64,000 bases of DNA from Actinoplanes regularis (GTDB lineage: Bacteria > Actinomycetota > Actinomycetes > Mycobacteriales > Micromonosporaceae). The DNA lies in assembly GCF_900188005.1 (NCBI RefSeq), contig NZ_FZNR01000010.1:124001-188000 (forward strand). Reading direction: 5' to 3'. Position 1 is the first letter of the stretch. The number at the start of each line of letters is the position of its first letter. Below are positions 16,446 through 24,330 of the stretch, in pieces. Position numbers and translations under genes: made by a program. A model generated the notes under the pieces. That model saw nothing but the letters and a program-made list of their open reading frames with translations, searched no databases and was not told the DNA's origin.

Positions 16446-18895
16446 CCGTCACGCTCAGCTGCCTGCGGGCCCGATGGTTGACCCTGGCCGGCACCTTCAT
16501 CGCCCTCGCCCTCGGCGTCGCCCTGACCGCCACGACGGGACTGACGCTGGCCGCCACTCTCGACACCCCGCGGCAGCGACCCGAGCGGCTCGCCGGCGCG
16601 CCCGTCGTGGTCCGCGGCGCCGACGAGCTGCGCGTGCCGTCCCGGATCGGGGACCGCGTCCAGCCGCTGGCCCGGCCGCGTGCGGTCCCGGCCGGGGCCG
16701 CCACGGCGCTGGCACGGATCGGGCCGGTCGTCGCCGACCGGTCCTTCCCGGTGCACACCGGGACCGGCGACCTGGTCGGGCATCCCTGGTCCGTCGCCGG
16801 TTTCGGTGGCCATCGCATCGTCGCCGGTCACGAGCCGCGGTCACCGGCCGAGATCGCGGTCGCCGCCGATCCGGCCCTGCTCGGCCGGATCGTGGAGGCG
16901 CGCACGCCGGCCGGCCGGAGCAGCTACACGGTGGCCGGGGTGCTGGCACCGGTCGGCTACGAGCGTGCCGTGTTCTTCACCGACGACACGGCCGCCGCGA
17001 TCGCACCGCGGATCGACAACCTGGTCGTGGGAGCCGCGCCGGAGGCCGTGCGGGCGGTCGTCGGCGCTTCACCCGAGGTCCGGGTGCTCACCGGCGACGA
17101 CCGGCGGCGTGCCGACGCGGAGCCCGACCGCGCACGGGACGCCCTGGTCGCGGTGAACGCTCTGGTCGGCACCGCCGGCGGGATCGCCGTCTTCGTGTCC
17201 GGGTTCGTGGTCGCGTCCACGTTCGCGTTCGCCATCGCCCAGCGGCGCCGCGAGATCGGCCTGCTGCGCACCGCGGGCGCGACGCCACGGCAGATCCGCG
17301 CGACGGTGTTCGCGGAGGCCGCCGTGGCCGGCGTCCTGGCGTCGGCGACCGGGTGCGCGCTCGGTGCCCGTGGGGCGCCCTGGCTGGCCCGGCTGCTGGT
17401 CGACGAGGGGCTGGCTCCCGGCGGCTTCGCCATCGGCGATCAGTGGTGGCCGTACCAGGTGGCGTTCTGGACCGGCTTGGTGATCGCGCTGTCCGGGGTG
17501 ACCGCCGCGACGGTCCGGGCGGGACGGATTCGCCCGGTCGAAGCGCTGCGCGAGGCCGCCGTCGACACCACGGTCATGACGCCCGGCCGATGGATCTTCG
17601 GCGCCGGGCTGCTCGCGACCGGTCTGGGCATGTCCGTCTGGCGCCTGCTGAGCGATCCCGGTGACGCGCTGCACCGCAAGACCTACACCACCCAGCCGAT
17701 GCTCCTGATCACCGCGGTCGCGCTGCTCGCTCCGATCCTGGTCGGCCCGCTGACCCGCCTGATCACCTGGCTGCCGGCACAGCTGGCGGGCGCCACCGGC
17801 ATGCTCGTCCGAGAGAACGCGAGCGCGGGAGTCCGGCGCGCCGCCGCCGTCGCGGCACCGGTCCTGGTGACCGTCGGGCTCGCCGGTTCCCTGCTCGGCA
17901 CGACGGCGACGATCCACGAGGCCAAGGCGGCGGAGCTCCGTTCGCAGACGGCCGCGGACCTGATCGTGCGGGCCGACGGGACCGGTCTCGCGCTCGACGA
18001 CAGCGGCGTGGCCGCGGTCCGGTCCGTCCCCGGCGCGCAGGTGATGACCAGTTCCGCCACGACCGTCTACACCCTCGAAGAGGGCGTCGCCCTGATCCGG
18101 GCGCAGGCCGAGGCCGTCGATCCCGGGACGCTGCCCGCCCTGCGCCGGCTGCCGGTCAGGGCGGGCAGCCTGGACGACCTCGACGACGACGGCATCGTCG
18201 TCACCGAGGAGTGGGCCGGGCACACGGTGGGCACGAGGGTCGAGGTGTGGCTCGGCGACGGAACCGCACGCTCGCTGCGCGTCGTGGCCGTGCTGGCCAC
18301 CGGCACCGGCGACAACAGTGTCTACGTGACCAGGCGCAACGCCGGCGGGGCCCGGCCGGATCGCCTCGAGGTGTCGTGGCTGCCCGGTGCGGACACCCGC
18401 GCGGGAGAGGCCGCGGTCCGCGCTCTGCTGCGGCCCTCCGGAGCGCGGGTGCAGACCCGCGATCAGTGGCTGGCGGAGCGACTGCCCACCGGCGGCCGCC
18501 AGACCCGGGTGGGATTAATCGTGGTGCTGGGCATCGCGCTGGTCTACACCGCGATCGCCGTCGCGAACACGATGATGATGGCCGTGTCGGACCGGACCCG
18601 GGACCTCGCCGTGCTCCGGCTGGCCGGGGCGACGGGACGCCAGGTGCTGCGGCTGGTGGTCGCCGAAGCGCTGGCCGTCGTGGTGGTCGGCGCGGCCCTT
18701 GGCATGATCGTGACAGTATTCAATCTGCTCGCTGTCTGGGGCGCCCTGGCGAGCCTGTCGGTATGGGTGGCGATCGTCCTGCCCTGGACCGCCCTCGCCG
18801 CGACGACGGCCGCCTGCGCCGCGGTCGCGGTCGTCGCGGCGGTGGTACCCACGATCGGCACATCGAGATTGGACGGGCCCGCAGTTGCGAAGTGA
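16439..18895 (+). CDS. FtsX-like ABC permease
   Basis: 818 residues. One N-terminal transmembrane helix (about 12-32), a large extracytoplasmic domain to about 225, a three-helix FtsX block (about 240-365), another helix pair (about 380-460), a second extracytoplasmic domain (about 470-680) and a final three-helix FtsX block (690-810). The duplicated FtsX core is the usual ten-helix form of actinobacterial peptide or drug exporters driven by MacB-like ATPases, encoded just upstream with a 7-nt overlap. Helix text such as RRREIGLLRTAGATPRQI and RDLAVLRLAGATGRQVLRL carries the cytoplasmic coupling motif in both copies. Confidence 0.9.
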   Translation: MLTVTLSCLRARWLTLAGTFIALALGVALTATTGLTLAATLDTPRQRPERLAGAPVVVRGADELRVPSRIGDRVQPLARPRAVPAGAATALARIGPVVADRSFPVHTGTGDLVGHPWSVAGFGGHRIVAGHEPRSPAEIAVAADPALLGRIVEARTPAGRSSYTVAGVLAPVGYERAVFFTDDTAAAIAPRIDNLVVGAAPEAVRAVVGASPEVRVLTGDDRRRADAEPDRARDALVAVNALVGTAGGIAVFVSGFVVASTFAFAIAQRRREIGLLRTAGATPRQIRATVFAEAAVAGVLASATGCALGARGAPWLARLLVDEGLAPGGFAIGDQWWPYQVAFWTGLVIALSGVTAATVRAGRIRPVEALREAAVDTTVMTPGRWIFGAGLLATGLGMSVWRLLSDPGDALHRKTYTTQPMLLITAVALLAPILVGPLTRLITWLPAQLAGATGMLVRENASAGVRRAAAVAAPVLVTVGLAGSLLGTTATIHEAKAAELRSQTAADLIVRADGTGLALDDSGVAAVRSVPGAQVMTSSATTVYTLEEGVALIRAQAEAVDPGTLPALRRLPVRAGSLDDLDDDGIVVTEEWAGHTVGTRVEVWLGDGTARSLRVVAVLATGTGDNSVYVTRRNAGGARPDRLEVSWLPGADTRAGEAAVRALLRPSGARVQTRDQWLAERLPTGGRQTRVGLIVVLGIALVYTAIAVANTMMMAVSDRTRDLAVLRLAGATGRQVLRLVVAEALAVVVVGAALGMIVTVFNLLAVWGALASLSVWVAIVLPWTALAATTAACAAVAVVAAVVPTIGTSRLDGPAVAK

Positions 18896-18899
18896 GCGT

Positions 18900-20123
18900 A
18901 TGCGCTGGCTGATCCTGGTCGTCGGCACGCTGGCGATGACCGCCGGCAGCACGTCCCAGTACGGTCTCGCCTACCTCATTCCAGCGTTCCGCGACGAGGG
19001 ACTCTCCCTGGAGCAGACCGGCGTCCTGGTCGCCTCCCCCACCGTCGGCGTGATGCTCACCCTCATCGCCTGGGGCGCCGCCGCAGACCGGTGGGGCGAG
19101 CGCGTCGTGCTCACCACCGGCCTCGGGCTGGCCGGACTCGTCCTGATCGCCACCCGGTGGGTGCACGGCACGGTGGGCCTGGCCGTGTGCCTGGCGCTCT
19201 CCGGCGCGGCCGGCGCCTCGGTGCTGGCGAGCGGCCGGATGATCCTGCGATGGTTCGCGCGGCACGAGCGCGCCCTCGCGATGGGCATCAGGCAGAGCGC
19301 CGGGCCGATGGGGCTCGCGCTGGCCGCGGCCACGCTGCCCGCTCTCGCCGTCGGCGGCACCGACCGGCCGCTGCTGTTCCTCGCGGGGCTGTTCCTCGCC
19401 GCGGCGACGGCGTCGTGCGTGTTCGTCCGCGATCCGGCTCCGCAGCCGTCCACCACCGACCCGGGGCCGGCGGAGCAGGAGCCGCCCTCGACCTCGCCCT
19501 ACCGCACTCCGCACCTGTGGCGGGTGCACGCGGCCAGCGCACTCCTGGTGATCCCCCAGTCCACGATCACCACGTTCGCGCTCGTCTTCCTCACCGACGC
19601 CCGTGGCTGGACCGCCCTCGACGCCGGCCATCTGCTGGCCGGCGCGCAGGTGTGCGGCGCCCTCAGCCGCCTCGGGGTGGGCTACTGGTCGGATCGCACC
19701 GGCAGCCGGCTGAAGCCCATGCGGATCATCGCGGTCTCGACCGGGGTGGGGATGCTGGTGCTGGCCGCCGCCGCGGCGGCCGGATCGAGCCTGGCGGTGC
19801 CCGTCCTGCTGTTCCTGGGGGTGTTGGCGGTGAGCAGCAACGGCCTGTCCTTCACCGCCGTCGCCGAACACGCGGGACCGGCGTGGGCCGGCCGGGCCCT
19901 CGGCATCCAGACCACCGGCCAGAACGTGCTGACAGCGGCCACACCGCCGGCCATCGCCCTGGCGATCGGAGCCGCGAGCTTCGCGCCGAGCTTCGCCGTG
20001 GTGGCCGCGTTCCCCCTGATCGCCGCGTTCCTCGTACCGGCCGCGACCGAGCGGACGGCGACCGCCGGTCAGGCCGCCCAGCAGAACCCGGCAACCACCG
20101 CGGCACCGGGCATCCGCTCGTAA
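18900..20123 (+). CDS. MFS transporter
   Basis: 407 residues, about 12 transmembrane helices. The loop motif between helices 2 and 3 is GAAADRWGERVVL, a good match to the MFS signature. The protein resembles the OxlT/oxalate-formate-like or cyanate-type MFS_1 group; substrate unknown. ATG 18900 starts 4 nt after the permease stop; an in-frame TTG at 18885 overlaps that gene. Because of this spacing it may be co-transcribed with the ABC exporter. The last 24 residues (ERTATAGQAAQQNP...) are hydrophilic and are encoded by the first copy of an 83-bp tandem duplication. Confidence 0.87.
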   Translation: MRWLILVVGTLAMTAGSTSQYGLAYLIPAFRDEGLSLEQTGVLVASPTVGVMLTLIAWGAAADRWGERVVLTTGLGLAGLVLIATRWVHGTVGLAVCLALSGAAGASVLASGRMILRWFARHERALAMGIRQSAGPMGLALAAATLPALAVGGTDRPLLFLAGLFLAAATASCVFVRDPAPQPSTTDPGPAEQEPPSTSPYRTPHLWRVHAASALLVIPQSTITTFALVFLTDARGWTALDAGHLLAGAQVCGALSRLGVGYWSDRTGSRLKPMRIIAVSTGVGMLVLAAAAAAGSSLAVPVLLFLGVLAVSSNGLSFTAVAEHAGPAWAGRALGIQTTGQNVLTAATPPAIALAIGAASFAPSFAVVAAFPLIAAFLVPAATERTATAGQAAQQNPATTAAPGIRS

Positions 20124-20245
20124 CCCGACCCGAACGGACCGCAACCACCAGTCAGGCCGCCCAGCAGAACCCAGCAACCACCGCGGCCCCAGGCATCCGC
20201 TCGTAACCCGAAGCGGACGGACCGCGACCGACAGTCAGGCCGCCA
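20045..20245 (+). repeat. 83-bp tandem duplication, about 2.4 copies
   Basis: The segment containing CAGGCCGCCCAGCAGAACCC is repeated: the shared word TCAGGCCGCC starts at 20069, 20152 and 20235, exactly 83 bp apart each time. Copy 1 (about 20045-20127) codes the C-terminus and stop of the MFS protein, copy 2 (about 20128-20210) is non-coding but could read the same peptide in another phase, and copy 3 is cut at 20245. Copies 1 and 2 differ at a scatter of positions, so the duplication is not brand new. Confidence 0.85.
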
Positions 20246-20342
20246 CGGAGGATCGGGCGTCGGCGGCGGCCGGGTAATCCGTTTGCCCAGGTCGATAGTC
20301 TCGGGCCGGAACGACGTCATGTCCCGGCGGATGGAGGCGGCG

Positions 20343-20912
20343 ATGGCACGGCAGCGGGTCGGGCGCCGGAAGGTCCAGCCACGGGCGCCCTATCAGGGGC
20401 CGGGCTGGCGACAGAAGCCGACGCTGGGAGTCGACGTGGGCGGCGTGATCGTCATGCTGGCCGATCGGGAGGAGGACACTTCCTTCTTCGGTTCCCGTCC
20501 GCTGCTGACGCCGGCGGTGACGGGCGTCTTCGAGGCGCTCGCCACGCTGACCGAGCAACCGTTCGCCGGGCGGGTGCACCTGGTGTCCAAGGCCGGCCCG
20601 AAGGTCGCCGCCAACACGCGAGCCTGGCTGGCCCATCACGAGTTCTTCGGCCGCACCGGCATTCCTTCGGACCACCTGCACTTCGTGCGGGAGCGGCGGG
20701 ACAAGGCGCCGGTCTGTCAGCGCCTCGGCGTCACCCACTTCGTCGACGACCGCCTGGACGTGCTGGCCCACCTGGAGACGGTCGAGCACCGTTACCTGTT
20801 CCGCGGCGGAACAGAGGGGCCGGACAGCACAGGAGCCCTCCCGCACTGGGCGATAGAGGTCCACCAGTGGGCCGAGCTGGCGGCGCTCCTCGCCTCATCC
20901 GAGGTCGGGTAG
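20343..20912 (+). CDS. HAD-like phosphatase family protein
   Basis: 189 residues. LGVDVGGVIV near residue 28 is a HAD motif I in the DxxG form with a replaced second Asp (DVGG), HLVSKAG near 80 is motif II (Ser/Thr plus Lys), and THFVDDRLDVL near 138 is motif IV (DDxxxxL). This pattern is seen in NIF-like and 5'-nucleotidase-like HAD proteins of bacteria. The second acid of motif I is Gly here, so phosphatase activity is uncertain. ATG 20343 follows GGAGG at 20333-20337; earlier in-frame ATGs (20319, 20331) lack a good ribosome site. Confidence 0.78.
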   Translation: MARQRVGRRKVQPRAPYQGPGWRQKPTLGVDVGGVIVMLADREEDTSFFGSRPLLTPAVTGVFEALATLTEQPFAGRVHLVSKAGPKVAANTRAWLAHHEFFGRTGIPSDHLHFVRERRDKAPVCQRLGVTHFVDDRLDVLAHLETVEHRYLFRGGTEGPDSTGALPHWAIEVHQWAELAALLASSEVG

Positions 20913-20925
20913 CCCCGCCGCCGCC

Positions 20926-21090
20926 TCAGCTTTGCAGGGCCTCGACGACCCAGGGGTTGCTGAAGCCGATGAGGGCGATCGTGGCCAGAGTCAACACGAC
21001 CAGGGCCGCGCAGACGCCGAGGAGATTGAGGGCTCGGTTCCAGTGGGATTGCGGCTCGGGCTCGTGGGCCTCGAATTCGAATTCGAACAC
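20926..21090 (-). CDS. Small single-pass membrane protein
   Basis: A 54-codon frame with GTG at 21088-21090. The product starts VFEFEFEAHEPEPQSHW, an acidic and aromatic head, then has one hydrophobic helix (about residues 21-42, LNLLGVCAALVVLTLATIAL) and a short tail ending EALQS. The codon pattern is actinomycete-like and the topology is plausible for a real small membrane protein. No Shine-Dalgarno is evident, so it would be leaderless or weakly translated. It ends convergently 14 bp from the HAD gene. I recognise no family; a chance frame cannot be excluded. Confidence 0.5.
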   Translation of the reverse strand: MFEFEFEAHEPEPQSHWNRALNLLGVCAALVVLTLATIALIGFSNPWVVEALQS

Positions 21091-21510
21091 GCGAGGGACT
21101 GTACGGGAGCTGACCGTCCAAGATCAGCCCACAGTGTCCAGCACCACTCCGGTCGATCAATTCTCATTCACGCCCATTACTGACGGTAACTTTCCTTTAC
21201 ATTGTGGACCGACAAGCAGTACCGATGAGAATGAGGCAACTACTCAGCGCTCACAACGCCGGGACGGCCCCTTCGACGAGTCGACGACGCGACCGACCTC
21301 TACGCGAAATTGACTCGCGTTTTAATAGCGCGATCCGACTGGCGATAAACCCCTCGGTCCATTTAGGGAAACAGCGCGCCGTTTCCATCTCCTGGGGGCT
21401 TTTGTTCCGATCGGTGGAGCAACGCCGGCCCGCGCCGGGACCCAGCGCGACCGGGCGCTGGTTTGGGGCGCGACCCCGGCTCGACCGGGCGCCGGCCCGC
21501 GCCCGGCTTC
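21091..21510. other. AT-richer intergenic stretch without a convincing gene
   Basis: About 420 bp noticeably lower in GC than the rest of the window, with words such as TCAATTCTCATTCACG and GCGTTTTAATAGCGCG. A 222-codon plus-strand frame begins in it at 21204 but its product is low-complexity and runs through the minisatellite, so it is not annotated. A small hairpin CCAGCGC/GCGCTGG lies at 21442-21461. The lower GC could mark a promoter-rich zone for the TSUP gene or a transferred scrap. Confidence 0.5.
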
Positions 21511-21695
21511 GGGTGCTGGCCCGGGCACGACCCTGGGTGCCCGCCGGACACGACTCTGGGTGCCGGCCAGACACGACCCTGGGTGCCGGCCAGACACGAC
21601 CCTGGGTGCCGGCCAGACACAACCCTGGGTGCCGGCCAGACACAACCCTGGGTGCCGGCCAGACACGACCCTGGGTGCCGGCCGGGCAAGATCAT
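21511..21695. repeat. 23-bp minisatellite, about seven to eight copies
   Basis: The unit begins GGGTGCCGGCCAGACACG and ends ACCCT. GGGTGC recurs at 21535, 21558, 21581, 21604, 21627, 21650 and 21673, exactly 23 bp apart, with a degenerate copy at 21511 (24 bp before). Units differ by single bases (ACACGACCCT versus ACACAACCCT). Because 23 is not a multiple of three, all frames read through it, which explains overlapping spurious frames there. It sits 90-270 bp upstream of the TSUP gene. Confidence 0.92.
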
Positions 21696-21784
21696 GAGAT
21701 CGATAGGCTCCGTTTCGACCACGAACCCATGGACGGCGGCGACCCCTCGCGGCGGCGACCGTCCCGTGTGAGAGGCGAAAGCCC

Positions 21785-22669
21785 ATGCATCTGTTCGAAG
21801 CCGTCCAGATCCTGGCGGCGGGCGCGGCGGCCGGTGCGATCAACGCACTGGTCGGCTCCGGAACCCTCGTGACCTTCCCGGTGCTGCTCGCACTCGGCTA
21901 TCCACCGATCGTCGCCAACGCCTCCAACGCGGTCGGTCTGGTGCCGGGCTCGTTCGCGGCCGCCTACGGATATCGCGCCGAAGTGGCCGCCCACCGCCGC
22001 CTGCTGCTGCCACTCGGCGCGTCGGCGCTGGCCGGCGGCATCGTGGGAGCGCTCCTGCTGCTGGTGCTGCCGGCCGCCACGTTCCGGGCCGTCGTCCCGG
22101 TACTCATCAGCGCGGCCCTGATCCTGATCGTCATCCAGCCGTGGCTGGTCCGGTCCCTGCGCCGCCGCTCCACCACCCGCCGACCCGACACGCCATACGA
22201 GACCACGCCCGAACCGACCGACCCCGGAACCCGCCGCTCCACCACCCGCCAGCCCGGCACGCCGTACGAGACCAGGCCCGAACCGACCGACCCCGGAACC
22301 CGCCGCTCCACCACTCGCCGAGCCGGCCCCGCCCTGTTCACGGCCGTATTCGCGGCGGGCGCCTACGGCGGGTACTTCGGCGCCGCGCTCGGCGTGCTGC
22401 TACTCGGCCTGCTCGGCATCCTGGTCTCGCCGAACCTGCAGCAGGTCAACGGCTTGAAGAACATTCTCGCCGGCATCGCCAACACGGTCGCGGCGCTCGT
22501 CTTCGTCGCCGCGGGAGTCGTCGCCTGGCTACCGGCTGCCCTGATCGCGATCGGCTCCGTCGCGGGCGGAATCATCGCCGCACGTTACGGCCGCCGCCTG
22601 CCCGACACCGTCCTGCGCACGGTGATCGTCGCAATCGGCCTGACGGCCGTACTCCGCATGGTCCTCTGA
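21785..22669 (+). CDS. TSUP (TauE/SafE) family permease with internal repeat
   Basis: 294 residues, about eight transmembrane helices in two halves. GAINALVGSGTLVTFPVLLALGYPPIVANASN (in parts: GSGTLVTFP, ANASNAVGL) is the first TSUP motif and GAYGGYFGAALGVLLL the second. Family members move sulfite, sulfonates or organosulfur anions. Between the halves, residues 127-178 form a hydrophilic cytosolic loop made of a tandem 23-residue unit starting RRSTTR, which lengthens the protein beyond the usual about 250 residues. It is monocistronic. A link with the organosulfur genes at 58-64 kb is possible but not shown. Confidence 0.88.
   Translation: MHLFEAVQILAAGAAAGAINALVGSGTLVTFPVLLALGYPPIVANASNAVGLVPGSFAAAYGYRAEVAAHRRLLLPLGASALAGGIVGALLLLVLPAATFRAVVPVLISAALILIVIQPWLVRSLRRRSTTRRPDTPYETTPEPTDPGTRRSTTRQPGTPYETRPEPTDPGTRRSTTRRAGPALFTAVFAAGAYGGYFGAALGVLLLGLLGILVSPNLQQVNGLKNILAGIANTVAALVFVAAGVVAWLPAALIAIGSVAGGIIAARYGRRLPDTVLRTVIVAIGLTAVLRMVL
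22163..22319 (+). repeat. In-frame 69-bp repeat inside the TSUP gene
   Basis: CGCCGCTCCACCAC recurs at 22163, 22232 and 22301, 69 bp apart. Two full 23-codon units and a partial third code for a loop with units running from RRSTTR to PTDPGT. The unit preserves frame, and the copies differ at only a few positions, indicating recent expansion. Confidence 0.9.
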
Positions 22670-23039
22670 TCTCTGCCACCGCCTCGGCTCGTCCGCAAAC
22701 CACCGCGAGAACCAGCCCGACAACCCAGGTAGCGGCCGCGACAAGCCGCATGGCGTCGTGGTGGCCAAAATGCGGCTGACACCACCGGGGGTACCAGCCG
22801 GGCTCTGTGCCGCCAGTACGGGGAAGCCCGTGACCGCGGGACTGACGTCCCCACAGCCGCTCGGGGTTCGAAGTGGCCGAAGTGCTCGTGGATGACGAGG
22901 ACCGGGTCGACTCCCGCCAACGCCTCGGCCTCGGGCGCCCGCGCATCCGGGATCGCTGTCGTTTTCGTCCAAGACAGCCGCCGCGGCCGGGATCTAGCGT
23001 GAACCCCGGCAACCTGCCCGAGCACGAGGAGACAGCACA
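22670..23039. other. 370-bp gap, no gene recognised
   Basis: Several frames are open on both strands, as expected for this GC content, but none gives recognisable protein sequence or has a ribosome site with a normal start. The promoter of the following reductase gene presumably lies near its right end; GAGGAGA at 23028-23034 is that gene's ribosome site. Confidence 0.5.
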
Positions 23040-23615
23040 ATGCGCGAACTGGTCTACACCGGCTTCATGTCGCTGGACGGCGTCGTCGACTCCCCCGGCG
23101 GGCCGGTAGAGGGGCACCGCAGCGGCGGCTGGGTGTTCCAGGACCTCGACTTCGTCCCGGAGGCGTGGTCGCTGAAGGGCGAGGAGCTCACCGACACGAC
23201 CGCGCTGATGTTCGGCCGGCGCAGCTACGAGGCGTTCGCCCCGGTCTGGCCCGGCTCGGCGGACCACGCCGGCTACAAGGATCTGCCCAAGTACGTGGTG
23301 TCGGCGACGCTGCCCGACAAAGCCCTCGTCGACGACTGGGGACCGACGACGATCCTGCGCTCGACCGAGGATGTCGCCGCGTTCAAGGAGGGCGAGGGCG
23401 GTGCCGTCTTCATCCACGGAAGCGCGGAGCTGGCCCGGCGACTGTCGGACGCGGGCCTGATCGACCGCTACCACCTGCTCGTCTTCCCGGTGCTGCTCGG
23501 CGCGGGAAAGAGCCTGTTCGGCCGGGCCGACCGCGACAAGTACATGCTGCGGCTGCGGGAGTCGGAGAGCTACTCGAACGGGATCCTGAAGCTGGTCTAC
23601 GACGTCGAGCGCTGA
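23040..23615 (+). CDS. Dihydrofolate-reductase-like (RibD C-terminal) family protein
   Basis: 191 residues starting MRELVYTGFMSLDGVVDSPGG, the typical first strand and substrate loop of the YyaP/RibD-C group of NADPH-dependent reductases. Further landmarks are ALMFGRRSYEAFAPVWP, KYVVSATL, GGAVFIHGSAELARRL and a final strand YSNGILKLVYD. It is a free-standing paralogue, not a true folate enzyme, and its substrate is unknown. The start has a good GAGGAGA ribosome site. It overlaps the AraC gene tail-to-tail by 19 nt. Confidence 0.9.
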   Translation: MRELVYTGFMSLDGVVDSPGGPVEGHRSGGWVFQDLDFVPEAWSLKGEELTDTTALMFGRRSYEAFAPVWPGSADHAGYKDLPKYVVSATLPDKALVDDWGPTTILRSTEDVAAFKEGEGGAVFIHGSAELARRLSDAGLIDRYHLLVFPVLLGAGKSLFGRADRDKYMLRLRESESYSNGILKLVYDVER

Positions 23616-24307
23616 CCCACGTCGAGGGCGATCGCGCCGCCGCCACCGTCGCGCAGCTGCCCGACGGTGCGTCCGACGTAGGTGCGCAGCGCCCGGGCCA
23701 GGTGCGGCTCGTCGAAGTAGTCGAGCTTGGCGACGACGTCGACGGCCGGGTCACCGCCGGCCAGCAACTCCGCCGCCGTACGGGCCCGCTCGATCTGCCG
23801 GACCGCGCCTCGCGTCAGGCCGGTCGCGGCACGGAACCGGCGTTCGAGCGTGCGCCCCGACACGGCCGGGCGGTGACCCCGCAGCACCTCGGCGACGAGC
23901 GGGTCCCGAACCACGACCCCGGCCCGGACGAGACTCTCCACCAGGGCCTCGGCGTCGTCGGGCCCGGGCGTCGCCCAGCGCGCGCCGTCCAGCCGGAACG
24001 TCCGGCGTGTGGTGTCGGGGAGCTCGATGCCGCCGTCGACCAGCGCCGGCGTGGGCACCGTCCGCAACGATGTGCCCACGGCGAACTCGATGCCGGTGAA
24101 GATCGCGCCCTCCGGCACCGGCGCGGTGCCGGTCCGGGTCTCCGGACCGGTGATTCCCGCGTACGCCTGACCGGCCTGCTCCCAGAAGACCAGGCCCCAC
24201 CGCGCCCCTGCGACGGACGTCATCGTGGTGACCTGCTCGCTGGTGCACGTCCACACGGCGTCGACCCACGGCGAGTCGGAACGGCGTGTCTCGAACCGCA
24301 GTCCCAC
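23597..24307 (-). CDS. AraC-type transcriptional regulator
   Basis: 236 residues. The first 150 are a beta-rich sensing domain (GLRFETRRSDSPWVDAVW, GVVFW-like WGLVFWEQ, FTGIEFAVGTSLRTVP). The last 80 are a helix-turn-helix of AraC type: VSGRTLERRFRAATGLTRGA, then ARTAAELLAGGD, and DYFDEPHLARALRTYVGRT as the second helix pair. GTG 24305-24307 is the first start after which family-like sequence begins. The neighbouring reductase may be a target but is convergent, so the two do not share a promoter. Confidence 0.82.
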   Translation of the reverse strand: MGLRFETRRSDSPWVDAVWTCTSEQVTTMTSVAGARWGLVFWEQAGQAYAGITGPETRTGTAPVPEGAIFTGIEFAVGTSLRTVPTPALVDGGIELPDTTRRTFRLDGARWATPGPDDAEALVESLVRAGVVVRDPLVAEVLRGHRPAVSGRTLERRFRAATGLTRGAVRQIERARTAAELLAGGDPAVDVVAKLDYFDEPHLARALRTYVGRTVGQLRDGGGGAIALDVGQRSTS

Positions 24308-24330
24308 GGGCGAAGGATACCGGGTGTCCC

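Noticed and set aside
21511..21695. CRISPR-like array
   Set aside because: Repeats are directly adjacent with no unique spacers and no cas genes nearby.
21204..21872. 222-codon plus frame and several minus frames across the 23-bp repeats
   Set aside because: Open only because a 23-bp repeat without stops reads through in every phase; no ribosome site or recognisable protein.
22585..23040. 151-codon minus frame in the gap before the DHFR-like gene
   Set aside because: A short piece (GVDPVLVIHEHFGHF) looks protein-like but there is no family, no ribosome site and it collides with the TSUP gene antisense.
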